Assembly (NCBI GenBank): GCA_050731755.1
Contig: JBOHPP010000161.1
Coordinates: forward strand, 1 to 5,689
Source: JBOHPP01 sp050731755
Lineage (GTDB): Bacteria > Methylomirabilota > Methylomirabilia > Rokubacteriales > CSP1-6
DNA length: 5,689 nt
Direction: 5' to 3'
Shown: positions 1 to 5,689 of the stretch, in pieces
Position numbering within the stretch: the first letter of the stretch is position 1
Layout of the letters: every line of letters begins with the position of its first letter
Program-made: the position numbers and the translations under genes
Notes under the pieces: model-generated
What the model was told of the DNA's origin: nothing
Databases searched by the model: none
What the model saw: the letters and a program-made list of their open reading frames with translations, nothing else

Positions 1-1
1 G

Positions 2-502
2 GACGAAGTCGACGCCCTCCAGGTCTTTTACTCTCAACCGCACACCCGCCGCCTCCGCTACCAGGACATCAAGGCGCTCGCCGAGGCGATCACAGCCCCA
101 CCGCGTTCCTGGACACCGGAGCTACTCTGGCACGCCTATGAACTGCTGGAACGTGACAAGGTTCGTGGGGCCTCCGGCAAACGGCTGCTCACCGACATCG
201 TCTCGCTCCTCCGCTTTGCCCTGCGCCGGGACGATGAGCTCGTCCCCTTCGCCGACCGGGTCCGCGAGCGCTTTGCTGCCTGGCTCGCCCAGCAGCATGG
301 CCAGGGCCGTCACTTCACGCCCGAGCAGATGCGTTGGCTCGAGATGATCCGCGACCATATCGCGGCGAGCGTCGAAATCGATGCGGAGGATTTCAGCTAC
401 ACGCCGTTCGTGGAAGCCGGCGGCCTGGGAAGGGCAAGCGAGGTGTTCGGGAGCAACCTCCGGCCATTGCTAAACGAGTTGAATGAGGTACTGGCTGCAT
501 GA
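2..502 (+). CDS. hsdR: Type I restriction enzyme R subunit (HsdR), C-terminal fragment
   Basis: The reading frame is open from base 2 to the TGA at 500-502 and gives 166 residues; the start lies outside the window. The fragment begins DEVDALQVFYSQPHTRRLRY and contains YQDIKALAEAI, SWTPELLWHAYELLE, HFTPEQMRWLEMIRDHIA, a DFSYTPF-type segment and an ending like FGSNLRPLLNELNEVLAA. This is the pattern of the C-terminal helical domain of EcoEI-type HsdR proteins. In that family the N-terminal nuclease and the DEAD/H translocase motor lie upstream, while the C-terminal region helps dock HsdR onto the HsdM/HsdS core; neither nuclease nor motor motifs are visible here. The stop overlaps the ATG of the hsdS region (ATGA, 499-502), so the two are probably translationally coupled. 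Identity is supported by the sequence character and by hsdS and hsdM downstream. Whether the upstream part is intact cannot be judged. Confidence 0.9.
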   Translation, partial: DEVDALQVFYSQPHTRRLRYQDIKALAEAITAPPRSWTPELLWHAYELLERDKVRGASGKRLLTDIVSLLRFALRRDDELVPFADRVRERFAAWLAQQHGQGRHFTPEQMRWLEMIRDHIAASVEIDAEDFSYTPFVEAGGLGRASEVFGSNLRPLLNELNEVLAA

Positions 503-1173
503 GTGATCGACCTCCGGCGCCCGGCTGGGCCGAGGCTCAGCTCGGAGAAGTCGTCGACATCCTCGACAGCCTGCGAGTTCCAGTCAACTCAAGCGAGCGG
601 GCGCGGCGCCACGGACCCGTCCCTTACTACGGCGCAACCGGGCAGGTTGGCTGGATCGACGGCCATCTGTTCGACGAGGAACTTGTGCTCCTGGGCGAAG
701 ACGGCGCGCCTTTCCTCGATTCGACTAAGCCGAAGGCCTACGTCGTTCGCGGACGATCCTGGGTTAACAACCACGCCCACGTGCTTCGCTGTCGTGCAGG
801 TATGCCGAGTGCGTTTCTAAAGTTTCAACTTGACCAGCTCGATTATCACGGCTTCGTTAGCGGTACGACTCGGTTGAAACTTTCGCAAGCCCCGATGCGC
901 CGGCTTCCGCTCCGGTTACCTCCACTGGAGGAGCAGCGTCGCATCGCTGTGGCGATCGAGTCGTACGTCAGCCGCCTTGATAGGGCGGCAGCCTTACTAC
1001 AGCGCGTGCGCCGCAACCTCGGCCGCTATCGAGCCGCAGCACTAAGGGCCGCAGTCGAGGGCCGCTTGGTGCCGAGGCTGAGCTGGCCAGGGCTGAGGGG
1101 TGCGACTACGAGCCCGCGGACGTCCTGCTCAAGCGCATTCTCGCCGAGCGCCGGCGGCGATGCGAAGAAGTAG
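499..1173 (+). CDS. hsdS: HsdS N-terminal half: first target-recognition domain plus conserved helix
   Basis: This ORF encodes 224 residues. The ATG overlaps the hsdR stop (ATGA), and a weak Shine-Dalgarno GAGG sits at 485-488. Residues 8-40 (GWAEAQLGEVVDIL) are the short N-terminal conserved strand. Residues about 40-140 form a TRD with the hallmark YYGATGQVGWIDGHLF (43-58) and LLGEDGAPF (64-72), and end in LPLRLPPLEEQRRIA (136-150). This is the classic Methylase_S ending before the coiled helix (about 150-190), which finishes AALRAAVEGRLVP. From residue 193 the protein (RLSWPGLRG to the end) is out of frame relative to homologues, so the last 32 residues are probably junk. The result resembles a half-S subunit with one TRD and one conserved helix. 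Such half-subunits can dimerise in some known systems, so residual function is possible but unproven. The DNA target cannot be read from the TRD. Confidence 0.85.
   Translation: MSDRPPAPGWAEAQLGEVVDILDSLRVPVNSSERARRHGPVPYYGATGQVGWIDGHLFDEELVLLGEDGAPFLDSTKPKAYVVRGRSWVNNHAHVLRCRAGMPSAFLKFQLDQLDYHGFVSGTTRLKLSQAPMRRLPLRLPPLEEQRRIAVAIESYVSRLDRAAALLQRVRRNLGRYRAAALRAAVEGRLVPRLSWPGLRGATTSPRTSCSSAFSPSAGGDAKK
1069..1076 (+). other. Site of the hsdS frame break (1- or 4-base loss)
   Basis: In the upstream frame the codons read gtg ccg agg (1069-1077), giving V-P-R. In the downstream frame gag (1074-1076) begins E-A-E-L-A-R-A-E, which is the sequence expected to follow the RLVP of the central region in this family (commonly RLVPTEAELA, from my knowledge of the family). 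Restoring VP-T-E needs four bases. If the ancestral sequence was gtgccgaccgaggct, loss of one copy of a tandem ccga gives exactly the sequence seen. Restoring VP-E needs one base. The move is a shift to the -1 frame; no slippery heptamer is present, so programmed frameshifting looks unlikely. Confidence 0.75.
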
Positions 1174-1186
1174 AGCTGGAGAGGAC

Positions 1187-1191
1187 GGAGG
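1187..1191 (+). promoter_or_regulatory. Possible ribosome binding site before the second hsdS ORF
   Basis: GGAGG ends only two bases before the ATG at 1194, which is close. A second purine-rich stretch, GGAGAGGA at 1178-1185, has better spacing of about eight bases. Together they make internal initiation of the C-terminal HsdS half plausible, which matters for whether the broken gene can still give two half-subunits. However, this purine-rich DNA also encodes the conserved linker (EEVELERTEV), so it may be accidental. Confidence 0.35.
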
Positions 1192-1193
1192 TC

Positions 1194-2048
1194 ATGCGCA
1201 GGTCGCCAAAGGACGGGGGTTGGAAGGAGAAATACCCGGAACCGAGATTGCCGGATCAGAATGATCTCCCTCGCATTCCTGAGGGGTGGTGCTGGACTAC
1301 TCTTGAGCAGTTGAGCTGGGACGCGTCGTACGGGACCTCGCTTCGCTGCGATCGAGAGCCGTCAGGAGTTCCTGTGGTGCGAATCCCGAACGTCAGCGAA
1401 GGGTCGCTGGATCTCAGTGACATGAAGTTCTGCCAAAGCCTGTCGTTGAGCAGCCGCGAAGCACTAGCCCCTGGAGACCTGCTGGTCATACGGACCAATG
1501 GGAGTCGTTCTCTTATAGCGAGGGCTGCGCTTGTCACCGACACCCTTGCGCCGCCCCACTTCTTCGCCTCCTATCTAATCAGGTTCCGGATGGTCTTGCC
1601 GGAGATCGGGCGATGGGTTGCCGCCTACTGGGACGCGCCGCAAACCAGGACACGTCTCGAGTCCGAGGCGGCCACCTCGGCCGGTCAGTATAACGTGAGC
1701 CTTGCCGACTTGGCCAAGCAGCCGATACCGCTACCGCCACTTCTGGAACAGGTCCGCATCGGCGCCGAGATCTCGCTCCTTGAGTCAATCGCCCGTCAGA
1801 ACACGGTCGCGGTGTCGATGGCGCTTCAGCGGTGCGACCGCCTGCGCCAGGCAGTCCTCCAGTGGGCCTTCGAAGGGAAGTTGGTTGACCGGGATCCGGC
1901 CGATGAACCGGCAGCGGTGCTGCTCGAGCGTATCCGAACGGAGACGGCGGCGGCGACCAGTAGGGCGCCGGGGGGCCGGGTTGGAGGAAAGCGTCGAGGC
2001 GACAGGGGTAGAATGAGTGGCTCGGGAACTGAGGAGGCGAGGTGCTGA
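1194..2048 (+). CDS. hsdS: HsdS C-terminal half: second target-recognition domain plus conserved helix
   Basis: This ORF encodes 284 residues from the first ATG in frame; the frame is open without a stop back to at least 1074. Residues 1-20 are the tail of the central linker (PKDGGWKEKYPEP), and 26-41 carry the TRD-entry motif LPRIPEGWCWTTLEQL. The second TRD runs about 41-185: VPVVRIPNVSEG (59-70), LAPGDLLVIRTNGS (91-104), and the exit segment GQYNVSLADLAKQPIPLPPL (164-183) followed by LEQVRI. A helix follows and ends in LRQAVLQWAFEGKLVDRDP (217-235) and AAVLLERIRTE, a clear repeat of the AALRAAVEGRLVP block in the first half. The last about 35 residues are Gly/Arg/Ala-rich, as is often seen at HsdS C-termini. 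The TRD differs from the first, as expected for an asymmetric bipartite target. The ORF ends inside the GTG start of the next gene. Confidence 0.85.
   Translation: MRRSPKDGGWKEKYPEPRLPDQNDLPRIPEGWCWTTLEQLSWDASYGTSLRCDREPSGVPVVRIPNVSEGSLDLSDMKFCQSLSLSSREALAPGDLLVIRTNGSRSLIARAALVTDTLAPPHFFASYLIRFRMVLPEIGRWVAAYWDAPQTRTRLESEAATSAGQYNVSLADLAKQPIPLPPLLEQVRIGAEISLLESIARQNTVAVSMALQRCDRLRQAVLQWAFEGKLVDRDPADEPAAVLLERIRTETAAATSRAPGGRVGGKRRGDRGRMSGSGTEEARC
2031..2037 (+). promoter_or_regulatory. Shine-Dalgarno sequence deciding the GTG start at 2042
   Basis: GAGGAGG lies four bases before the GTG at 2042, inside the last codons of hsdS. It is the strongest ribosome binding site I see in the window. It supports the GTG as the real start of the 310-residue protein and suggests that this gene is translated well even if ribosomes drop off at the hsdS frame break. 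Confidence 0.6.
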
Positions 2049-2974
2049 TTACTCGGAGGATTCGAATTTCGGGCGCGGGTGCGCGAGGGGCCCGGATCGA
2101 CGGCGGCCTGTTGCGCGACCTCCTGGACGTCCTGGTGGACGGCTGCCAGCAGGCCGTGCGCCTGCGGGTGGAAGGCCGGAGCACCGCCCAGGGAAAGCCG
2201 CCGACCTGGTTGGCACGGCTCGCGGCCTTCGATGTCGTTGGGCTCAGGGCGGGCTCGACGGTGCTGGTCGTCGAGGCGCCGTCACTCATGGACGCCGCTC
2301 CGGAGCGGTTCCGTCAAGGCGACCTGTTCCCGTTCGTTGAGCCAACGCGATCCTGCCTCGACTTGCTTGAGGAGAGTTTACGAGATGCGGTCGAGGGCAA
2401 GGCGGAGAGCGATGCGTACGATGACGGGCTCATCAGGACGTGCGAGGAGTTCTCCAAAGTCTTGCGCCACGACGTCGAGGCGGTCGAACTGATGGGCGAC
2501 ATCCCACTGCGGGTCGATGCCCGGGGAATCGAGACGTGTCGGCAGCTCCGCAGCGCGATGCCGCCAGATCAGCAAGTGCAGATAGCTGGGAAGCTCGACG
2601 TTCTACGGCACAGCGACCGGATGTTCACCCTCATCCTCGAATCAGGCGCACAGGTGCGCGGCGTGGTGGCCAGCGAGGCGATCGACTTGACGGCATTGGG
2701 GGCCTTGTGGGGCCGAGCCGCCATAGTCTCAGGCGTGGCAAAGTTCCGACCGTCCGGCTCGCTGCTCCGCGTCGAGGCCGAGCGGATCGAGCAAGCCAAC
2801 GAGCACGATCTCTCGCTGTGGGGCTCCCTTCCGGGGCCCATCTTTGGCCCGCTGGACGAGCGGTCGCTTCGTCAGCCTCAAGGACTGAGATCGGGAGTGG
2901 GCGCGATTCTCGGCCAGCTCCCGGACGGAGAGAGCGACGAAGAGATCACCGAGGCGCTTGACCGTCTTTCATGA
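2042..2974 (+). CDS. Unknown protein paired with PIN nuclease; candidate large antitoxin
   Basis: I cannot assign a named family. The protein has 310 residues from a GTG start overlapping the hsdS stop by seven bases, and its TGA overlaps the PIN gene by ATGA. It looks soluble: no signal peptide or membrane segment. Residues 1-80 are mixed alpha/beta (LLRDLLDVLVDGCQQAVRL, then VVGLRAGSTVLVVEAPSL). Residues about 90-150 are helical and acidic. Residues about 178-260 look like a small beta domain: IAGKLDVLRHSDRMFTLILE, VRGVVASEAIDLTALGALWG, and VSGVAKFRPSGSLLRVEAER, perhaps OB- or SH3-like, by pattern only. The end, GVGAILGQLPDGESDEEITE (285-304) then ALDRLS, is a short helix-acidic tail like those with which VapB-type antitoxins clamp PIN toxins. 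From this tail and the gene overlap I infer that it binds or controls the PIN protein. It might instead be an RM accessory or regulatory protein. Confidence 0.75.
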   Translation: MLITRRIRISGAGARGARIDGGLLRDLLDVLVDGCQQAVRLRVEGRSTAQGKPPTWLARLAAFDVVGLRAGSTVLVVEAPSLMDAAPERFRQGDLFPFVEPTRSCLDLLEESLRDAVEGKAESDAYDDGLIRTCEEFSKVLRHDVEAVELMGDIPLRVDARGIETCRQLRSAMPPDQQVQIAGKLDVLRHSDRMFTLILESGAQVRGVVASEAIDLTALGALWGRAAIVSGVAKFRPSGSLLRVEAERIEQANEHDLSLWGSLPGPIFGPLDERSLRQPQGLRSGVGAILGQLPDGESDEEITEALDRLS

Positions 2975-3417
2975 TCGCGCCGTCGAGGCTTCTCCTCCTC
3001 GACACGAACATCGTCATCCTTCTCGTTCGGGGCGGCGCTGTCGGGCAGGCGATCGATTCTCGGTTCCGGTTGCGTGAGCGAGCGGAGCGCCCGCTGGTGT
3101 CCGTCGTGACGCTGGGCGAGGCGTTGGCATTCGCGCGGCAGCGTAACTGGGGGGCCGACGGAATCGCGCGGCTTCGAGACCTGACGCGGGAGCTGGTCCC
3201 GGTCAACATCAGCGCCCAGCCCGTCCTCGATCGCTACGCAGAGATCGACACGTTCATGAAGCGAAGCGGCAAGGCACTGTCGGACAACGATTTGTGGATC
3301 GCCGCGTGTGCGGCGGCTGCCGAGGCGACGCTGCTCACGACAGATCGCGACTTTGATCCACTCGTCGGGCGGTATCTCGATCGCGTCTGGATCGATCCCA
3401 GGAATCCGGGCGCCTAG
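2971..3417 (+). CDS. PIN-domain ribonuclease, VapC-like
   Basis: This gene encodes 148 residues, a normal VapC length. PIN proteins are Mg/Mn-dependent RNases, and VapC toxins cut tRNA, rRNA or mRNA. The acidic active-site set is in place: D11 in LLLLDTNIVI, E50 in VVTLGEALAFA, D107 in LSDNDLWIAACA, and D125 in LLTTDRDFDPL, where the TTDRDF motif is typical of VapC relatives of the FitB/VapC kind. Nothing essential looks lost, so it is probably catalytically competent. The ATG overlaps the upstream stop (ATGA at 2971-2974), and I see no good ribosome binding site within 12 bases, so translation probably depends on coupling to the 310-residue protein. That is the usual arrangement of antitoxin before toxin. 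No small VapB antitoxin gene is visible on either side. The location between hsdS and hsdM is unusual. The RNA target cannot be predicted. Confidence 0.9.
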   Translation: MIAPSRLLLLDTNIVILLVRGGAVGQAIDSRFRLRERAERPLVSVVTLGEALAFARQRNWGADGIARLRDLTRELVPVNISAQPVLDRYAEIDTFMKRSGKALSDNDLWIAACAAAAEATLLTTDRDFDPLVGRYLDRVWIDPRNPGA

Positions 3418-3419
3418 CC

Positions 3420-4943
3420 ATGGCCAACGGCTCCACCCAGATCGTCCAGAAACTCTGGTCCTATTGCAACGTCCTTCGGGACGACGGGCTTTCGTACCAG
3501 GACTACCTGGAGCAGTTGACGACGCTGCTCTTCCTGAAGATGGCCGACGAACGAGCCACGCTCGAGGGGCGGAAGAACCCGGTCCCCGAGGGCTGCCGCT
3601 GGGCGGACCTGGCGGCGCCGCACATGGAGGGCGCCAAGCTCGAGGCGCACTACCGGTACACGCTGGAGGCGCTGGGTAAGCAGGGCGGGATGCTGGGTCT
3701 CATCTTCCGGAAGGCACAGAACAAGATCCAGGACCCGGCCAAGCTCAGGCAGCTCATCGTGGAGCTGATCGGCAAGGAAACCTGGTCCACGATGTCCTCC
3801 GACGTCAAAGGCGACGCCTACGAGGGGCTTCTTGAGCGGAACGCTCAGGACATCAAGAGCGGGGCAGGGCAGTACTTCACCCCGCGGGCGCTGATCGCGG
3901 CGATCGTGGACTGCCTCCAGCCCAGGCCGGGGGAAGTCATCGTGGATCCGGCCTGCGGGACGGGTGGCTTCTTGCTGGCCGCGCACGACTATCTCGCCAG
4001 GCACTACAAGCTGGATCGGGACCAGAAGCGTCATCTGCGCTACGAAGCCCTCCGCGGTGTGGAGCTGGTGGACGGTGTGAGCCGGCTGTGTGCCATGAAC
4101 CTGTATCTCCATGGCATCGGGCCCGATGACGATGACCACGAGCCGCCGATCCGGACGGACGACGCGCTTCGCGCCGAGCCCAGCGCCCACGCCGACGTGG
4201 TGATGACCAATCCCCCCTTCGGCAAAAAGTCGAGCATCACGATCGTCAACGAGGAGGGCCAGGCCGATCGGCAGGCCGTCACTTACAACCGTCCGGATTT
4301 CTGGACCACCACGTCGAACAAGCAGCTCAACTTTCTCCAGCACGTCAAGAGCCTGCTCAAGGTGCACGGGCGCGGGGCTATCGTGGTGCCCGACAACGTC
4401 CTCTTCGAAGGTGGTGCGGGCGAGACGATGCGGCGCAAGCTGTTGCAAGAATGCGACGTCCACACCCTGCTTCGCCTGCCGACTGGCATCTTCTACGCCC
4501 AGGGCGTGAAGGCGAACGTGCTCTTCTTCGACAGGAAGCCTGGCAGCGAGAAGGCATGGACCAGGACTGTCTGGGTGTACGACCTCCGGACGAACCAACA
4601 CTTCACGCTGAAGGAACGTCCGATGGCCCGGCGGGACCTGGACGACTTCGTGGCGTGCTACCGTCCCGGCAGCCGCCACGATCGGGTCGCAACCTTGTCG
4701 GAGACGACGCCCGACGGCCGCTGGCGGCCCTACACCTATGAAGAGATGCTCGCGCGCGACAAGGTGAGCCTCGACCTCTTCTGGCTGCGCGACGAGAGCC
4801 TGGAGGACTCAGCGAGTCTGCGCGAACCCCACGTCATCGCCGCGGAGATCGCCGACGACCTGCGCGCAGCGCTCGAGCAAATCGAGGACGTCCTGGAAGA
4901 TCTCCAGGAACGTGCCGCCAAGACCCGACCGGCCCCCTCGTAA
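3420..4943 (+). CDS. hsdM: Type I DNA methyltransferase M subunit (HsdM), N6-adenine
   Basis: This gene encodes 507 residues, full length for the family. HsdM transfers methyl from S-adenosylmethionine to adenine N6, with two HsdM bound to one HsdS. The N-terminal helical HsdM_N domain covers about 1-135 (IVQKLWSYCNVLRDDGLSYQ, LEQLTTLLFLKMADER, DAYEGLLERNAQD). It is followed by the GQYFTPR motif (150-156), the SAM-binding motif I DPACGTGGF (176-184), and the catalytic NPPFGKK motif IV (264-270). LNFLQHVKSLLKVHGRGAIV and VPDNVLFEGGAGETMRR follow as usual, then TGIFYAQGVKANVLFF. The C-terminus ends in a helical, coiled-coil-like tail (about 465-505). No key residue is missing. The start lies two bases after the PIN stop with only a weak upstream AGGA (3400-3403), so coupling is likely. 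Being intact while hsdS is split, it may rely on half-S proteins, on another HsdS in the genome, or be idle. Confidence 0.96.
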   Translation: MANGSTQIVQKLWSYCNVLRDDGLSYQDYLEQLTTLLFLKMADERATLEGRKNPVPEGCRWADLAAPHMEGAKLEAHYRYTLEALGKQGGMLGLIFRKAQNKIQDPAKLRQLIVELIGKETWSTMSSDVKGDAYEGLLERNAQDIKSGAGQYFTPRALIAAIVDCLQPRPGEVIVDPACGTGGFLLAAHDYLARHYKLDRDQKRHLRYEALRGVELVDGVSRLCAMNLYLHGIGPDDDDHEPPIRTDDALRAEPSAHADVVMTNPPFGKKSSITIVNEEGQADRQAVTYNRPDFWTTTSNKQLNFLQHVKSLLKVHGRGAIVVPDNVLFEGGAGETMRRKLLQECDVHTLLRLPTGIFYAQGVKANVLFFDRKPGSEKAWTRTVWVYDLRTNQHFTLKERPMARRDLDDFVACYRPGSRHDRVATLSETTPDGRWRPYTYEEMLARDKVSLDLFWLRDESLEDSASLREPHVIAAEIADDLRAALEQIEDVLEDLQERAAKTRPAPS

Positions 4944-4945
4944 CC

Positions 4946-5689
4946 TTGGAAACTACGACGCCCGCCCGCGGCCTAGCGTCCCGGCTCGCCGGCGTCGACC
5001 GCTCGTTGCCTGTCTGGGGCGCCGCCGCCCTCGCCCTGCTGTTCCTCATGGCGCTGCCGCTCGGCTGGCTCGCCTCGGTGAGCGTGAGCAGCGAGGGCGG
5101 CGCGACGCTCGCCCACTATCGCCGCGCGTTCGGCGATCCCGCGCTGCAGAGGGCCCTCTGGAACACCGTCGTGCTGGCGTTGTGGGTGGGGCTGGCCTCC
5201 GTCGCCATCGGCGCTCCGCTGGCCTGGCTCACGGCGCGGACGGACGTCCCGGGCAAGGTGCTGATCCGCGGCCTGGTCATGGCCTCGTTCGTCACGCCGC
5301 CCTTCCTCGGCGCCTTCGCCTGGGTGATGCTGGCCGGCCCCAACGCCGGGCTTCTCAACAAGGTCTGGCGGAGCCTCACCGGCGCCGAGGCCCCGCTCCT
5401 CAATATCTTCACGATGCCCGGGCTCGTCTTCGTCGTCACCATCTACACGTTCCCGTACGTCTACATCATGATCGCCAACACACTGGCCCTGATCGCCTCC
5501 GACCTCGAGGAGGCGGCCGCGATCCTCGGCGCCGGCCGGCTGACCGTGGCCCGCACCGTGACCTTGCCCATGGTGGCGCCGGCCCTGGTGAGCGGGTTCA
5601 TCCTGGCCGTGCTCCAGGCCCTGGCCCTCTTCGGCTCGCCGGCGATCCTGGCCATGCCCGCGGGCTTTCACACGATCACCACGCAGATC
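4946..5689 (+). CDS. ABC transporter permease, iron(III)/thiamine-type, N-terminal part
   Basis: The frame is open for 248 codons to the window edge. It encodes an inner-membrane permease of the binding-protein-dependent family: a hydrophobic first segment at about residues 23-45 (WGAAALALLFLMALPLGWLA), a periplasmic-like stretch with LAHYRRAFGDPALQRALWNT, then further membrane segments near 75-95, 105-125, 150-175 and 212-235. The EAA loop that contacts the ATPase is clear: E189-A-A, G195 and L207-P208 (EAAAILGAG...TLPM). The wording (TPPFLGAFAWVML, TFPYVYIMIANTLALIASDLEEAA) fits the FbpB/ThiP-like group, which usually has two fused permease halves of 500-560 residues; only the first is here. 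The substrate is not determined. The start is uncertain: TTG at 4946, two bases after hsdM, has no evident Shine-Dalgarno; TTG at 5006 is an alternative. I found no in-frame ATG or GTG between about 4841 and the TTG at 4946, and the first ATG (5048) is already inside the first membrane segment. Confidence 0.85.
   Translation, partial: METTTPARGLASRLAGVDRSLPVWGAAALALLFLMALPLGWLASVSVSSEGGATLAHYRRAFGDPALQRALWNTVVLALWVGLASVAIGAPLAWLTARTDVPGKVLIRGLVMASFVTPPFLGAFAWVMLAGPNAGLLNKVWRSLTGAEAPLLNIFTMPGLVFVVTIYTFPYVYIMIANTLALIASDLEEAAAILGAGRLTVARTVTLPMVAPALVSGFILAVLQALALFGSPAILAMPAGFHTITTQI

Larger units (their letters stand above)
499..2048 (+). pseudogene. hsdS: hsdS (type I specificity subunit), split by a frameshift
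   Basis: Read as one locus, this is a two-TRD HsdS of about 517 residues, a usual length for the family. HsdS recognises the two halves of the bipartite DNA target through two target-recognition domains (TRDs) and holds two HsdM subunits through helical conserved regions. The first TRD and the start of the central conserved region lie in the frame of base 499. From 1074 the sequence continues in the frame of base 1194: bases 1074-1193 encode 40 residues without a stop, including DYEPADVLLKRILAERRRR, and then PKDGGWKEKY and LPRIPEGWCWTTLEQL. This is the central linker normally found between the TRDs. A loss of 1 or 4 bases near 1069-1076 therefore explains the split. It could be a true mutation, a phase-variant state or a sequence error. 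The two resulting ORFs are listed separately because each might still be made. Confidence 0.8.

Noticed and set aside
1066..1080. Programmed ribosomal frameshift joining the two hsdS ORFs
   Set aside because: A -1 shift would be needed, but there is no X XXY YYZ slippery heptamer at the break and no obvious stimulatory stem right after it.
1579..2289. A 236-codon open frame on the - strand
   Set aside because: It crosses the hsdS end and the next gene's start on the other strand, is rich in Pro, Arg and Ser, and has no recognisable motif.
2440..2961. A 173-codon + strand frame inside the 310-residue gene
   Set aside because: Arg/Gly/Ala-rich composition typical of an out-of-frame GC-rich shadow; the other frame is open through the whole gene with balanced composition and a good Shine-Dalgarno.
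3414..4679. A 421-codon open frame on the - strand
   Set aside because: It is the antisense shadow of hsdM, open because of high GC; its translation is rich in His, Val, Arg and Leu, without a recognisable domain, while the + strand carries clear HsdM motifs.
4930..5000. Transcription terminator between hsdM and the permease
   Set aside because: The region is GC-rich but I see no stem followed by a T-run.
4973..5671. A 232-codon open frame on the - strand
   Set aside because: The translation is a low-complexity Gly/Arg/Glu/His/Gln mix typical of the antisense of a hydrophobic membrane-protein gene; the + strand has a convincing permease with an EAA loop.
1..5689. CRISPR array, tRNA/rRNA genes, insertion sequence or att repeats
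   Set aside because: No regularly spaced repeats, no cloverleaf-like segment, no transposase motifs and no flanking direct or inverted repeats were seen; almost the whole window is coding.

Overview
The window holds the downstream part of a type I restriction-modification (RM) operon and the start of an unrelated ABC transporter permease gene, all on the + strand. The DNA is GC-rich (roughly two thirds G+C by eye). Genes are tightly packed, with GTG/TTG starts and ATGA-type overlaps. This suggests a high-GC bacterium, perhaps an environmental lineage, but nothing here fixes the taxon.

Layout: (1) 2-502, C-terminal end of hsdR, the restriction/translocation subunit, cut by the left edge of the window. 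(2) 499-2048, hsdS, the specificity subunit, broken by a small indel at about 1069-1076. It now reads as two adjacent ORFs (499-1173 and 1194-2048), each with one target-recognition domain and one conserved repeat. The missing central linker is still encoded, without a stop, in the frame of the second ORF. (3) 2042-2974, a 310-residue protein of unknown function, started by GTG inside the end of hsdS. (4) 2971-3417, a PIN-domain (VapC-like) ribonuclease overlapping the previous gene by ATGA. (5) 3420-4943, hsdM, the N6-adenine methyltransferase subunit, intact. (6) 4946-5689, the N-terminal part of a FbpB/ThiP-like permease, cut by the right edge.

How the genes work together: HsdM and HsdS form the methyltransferase, and HsdR joins it to make the restriction complex. 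The order is R-S-X-PIN-M with no gap longer than 20 bases, so the genes are probably co-transcribed and translationally coupled. The X-PIN pair looks like a toxin-antitoxin-style module nested inside the RM operon, with X carrying a short acidic C-terminal tail of the sort seen in PIN antitoxins. That pairing is an inference from overlap and sequence character. The split hsdS may mean the RM system is inactive, that it works with two half-S proteins, or that there is an assembly error.

The most interesting points are the nested X-PIN pair and the precisely localisable hsdS frame break. I saw no RNA genes, CRISPR arrays, insertion sequences or convincing terminators.
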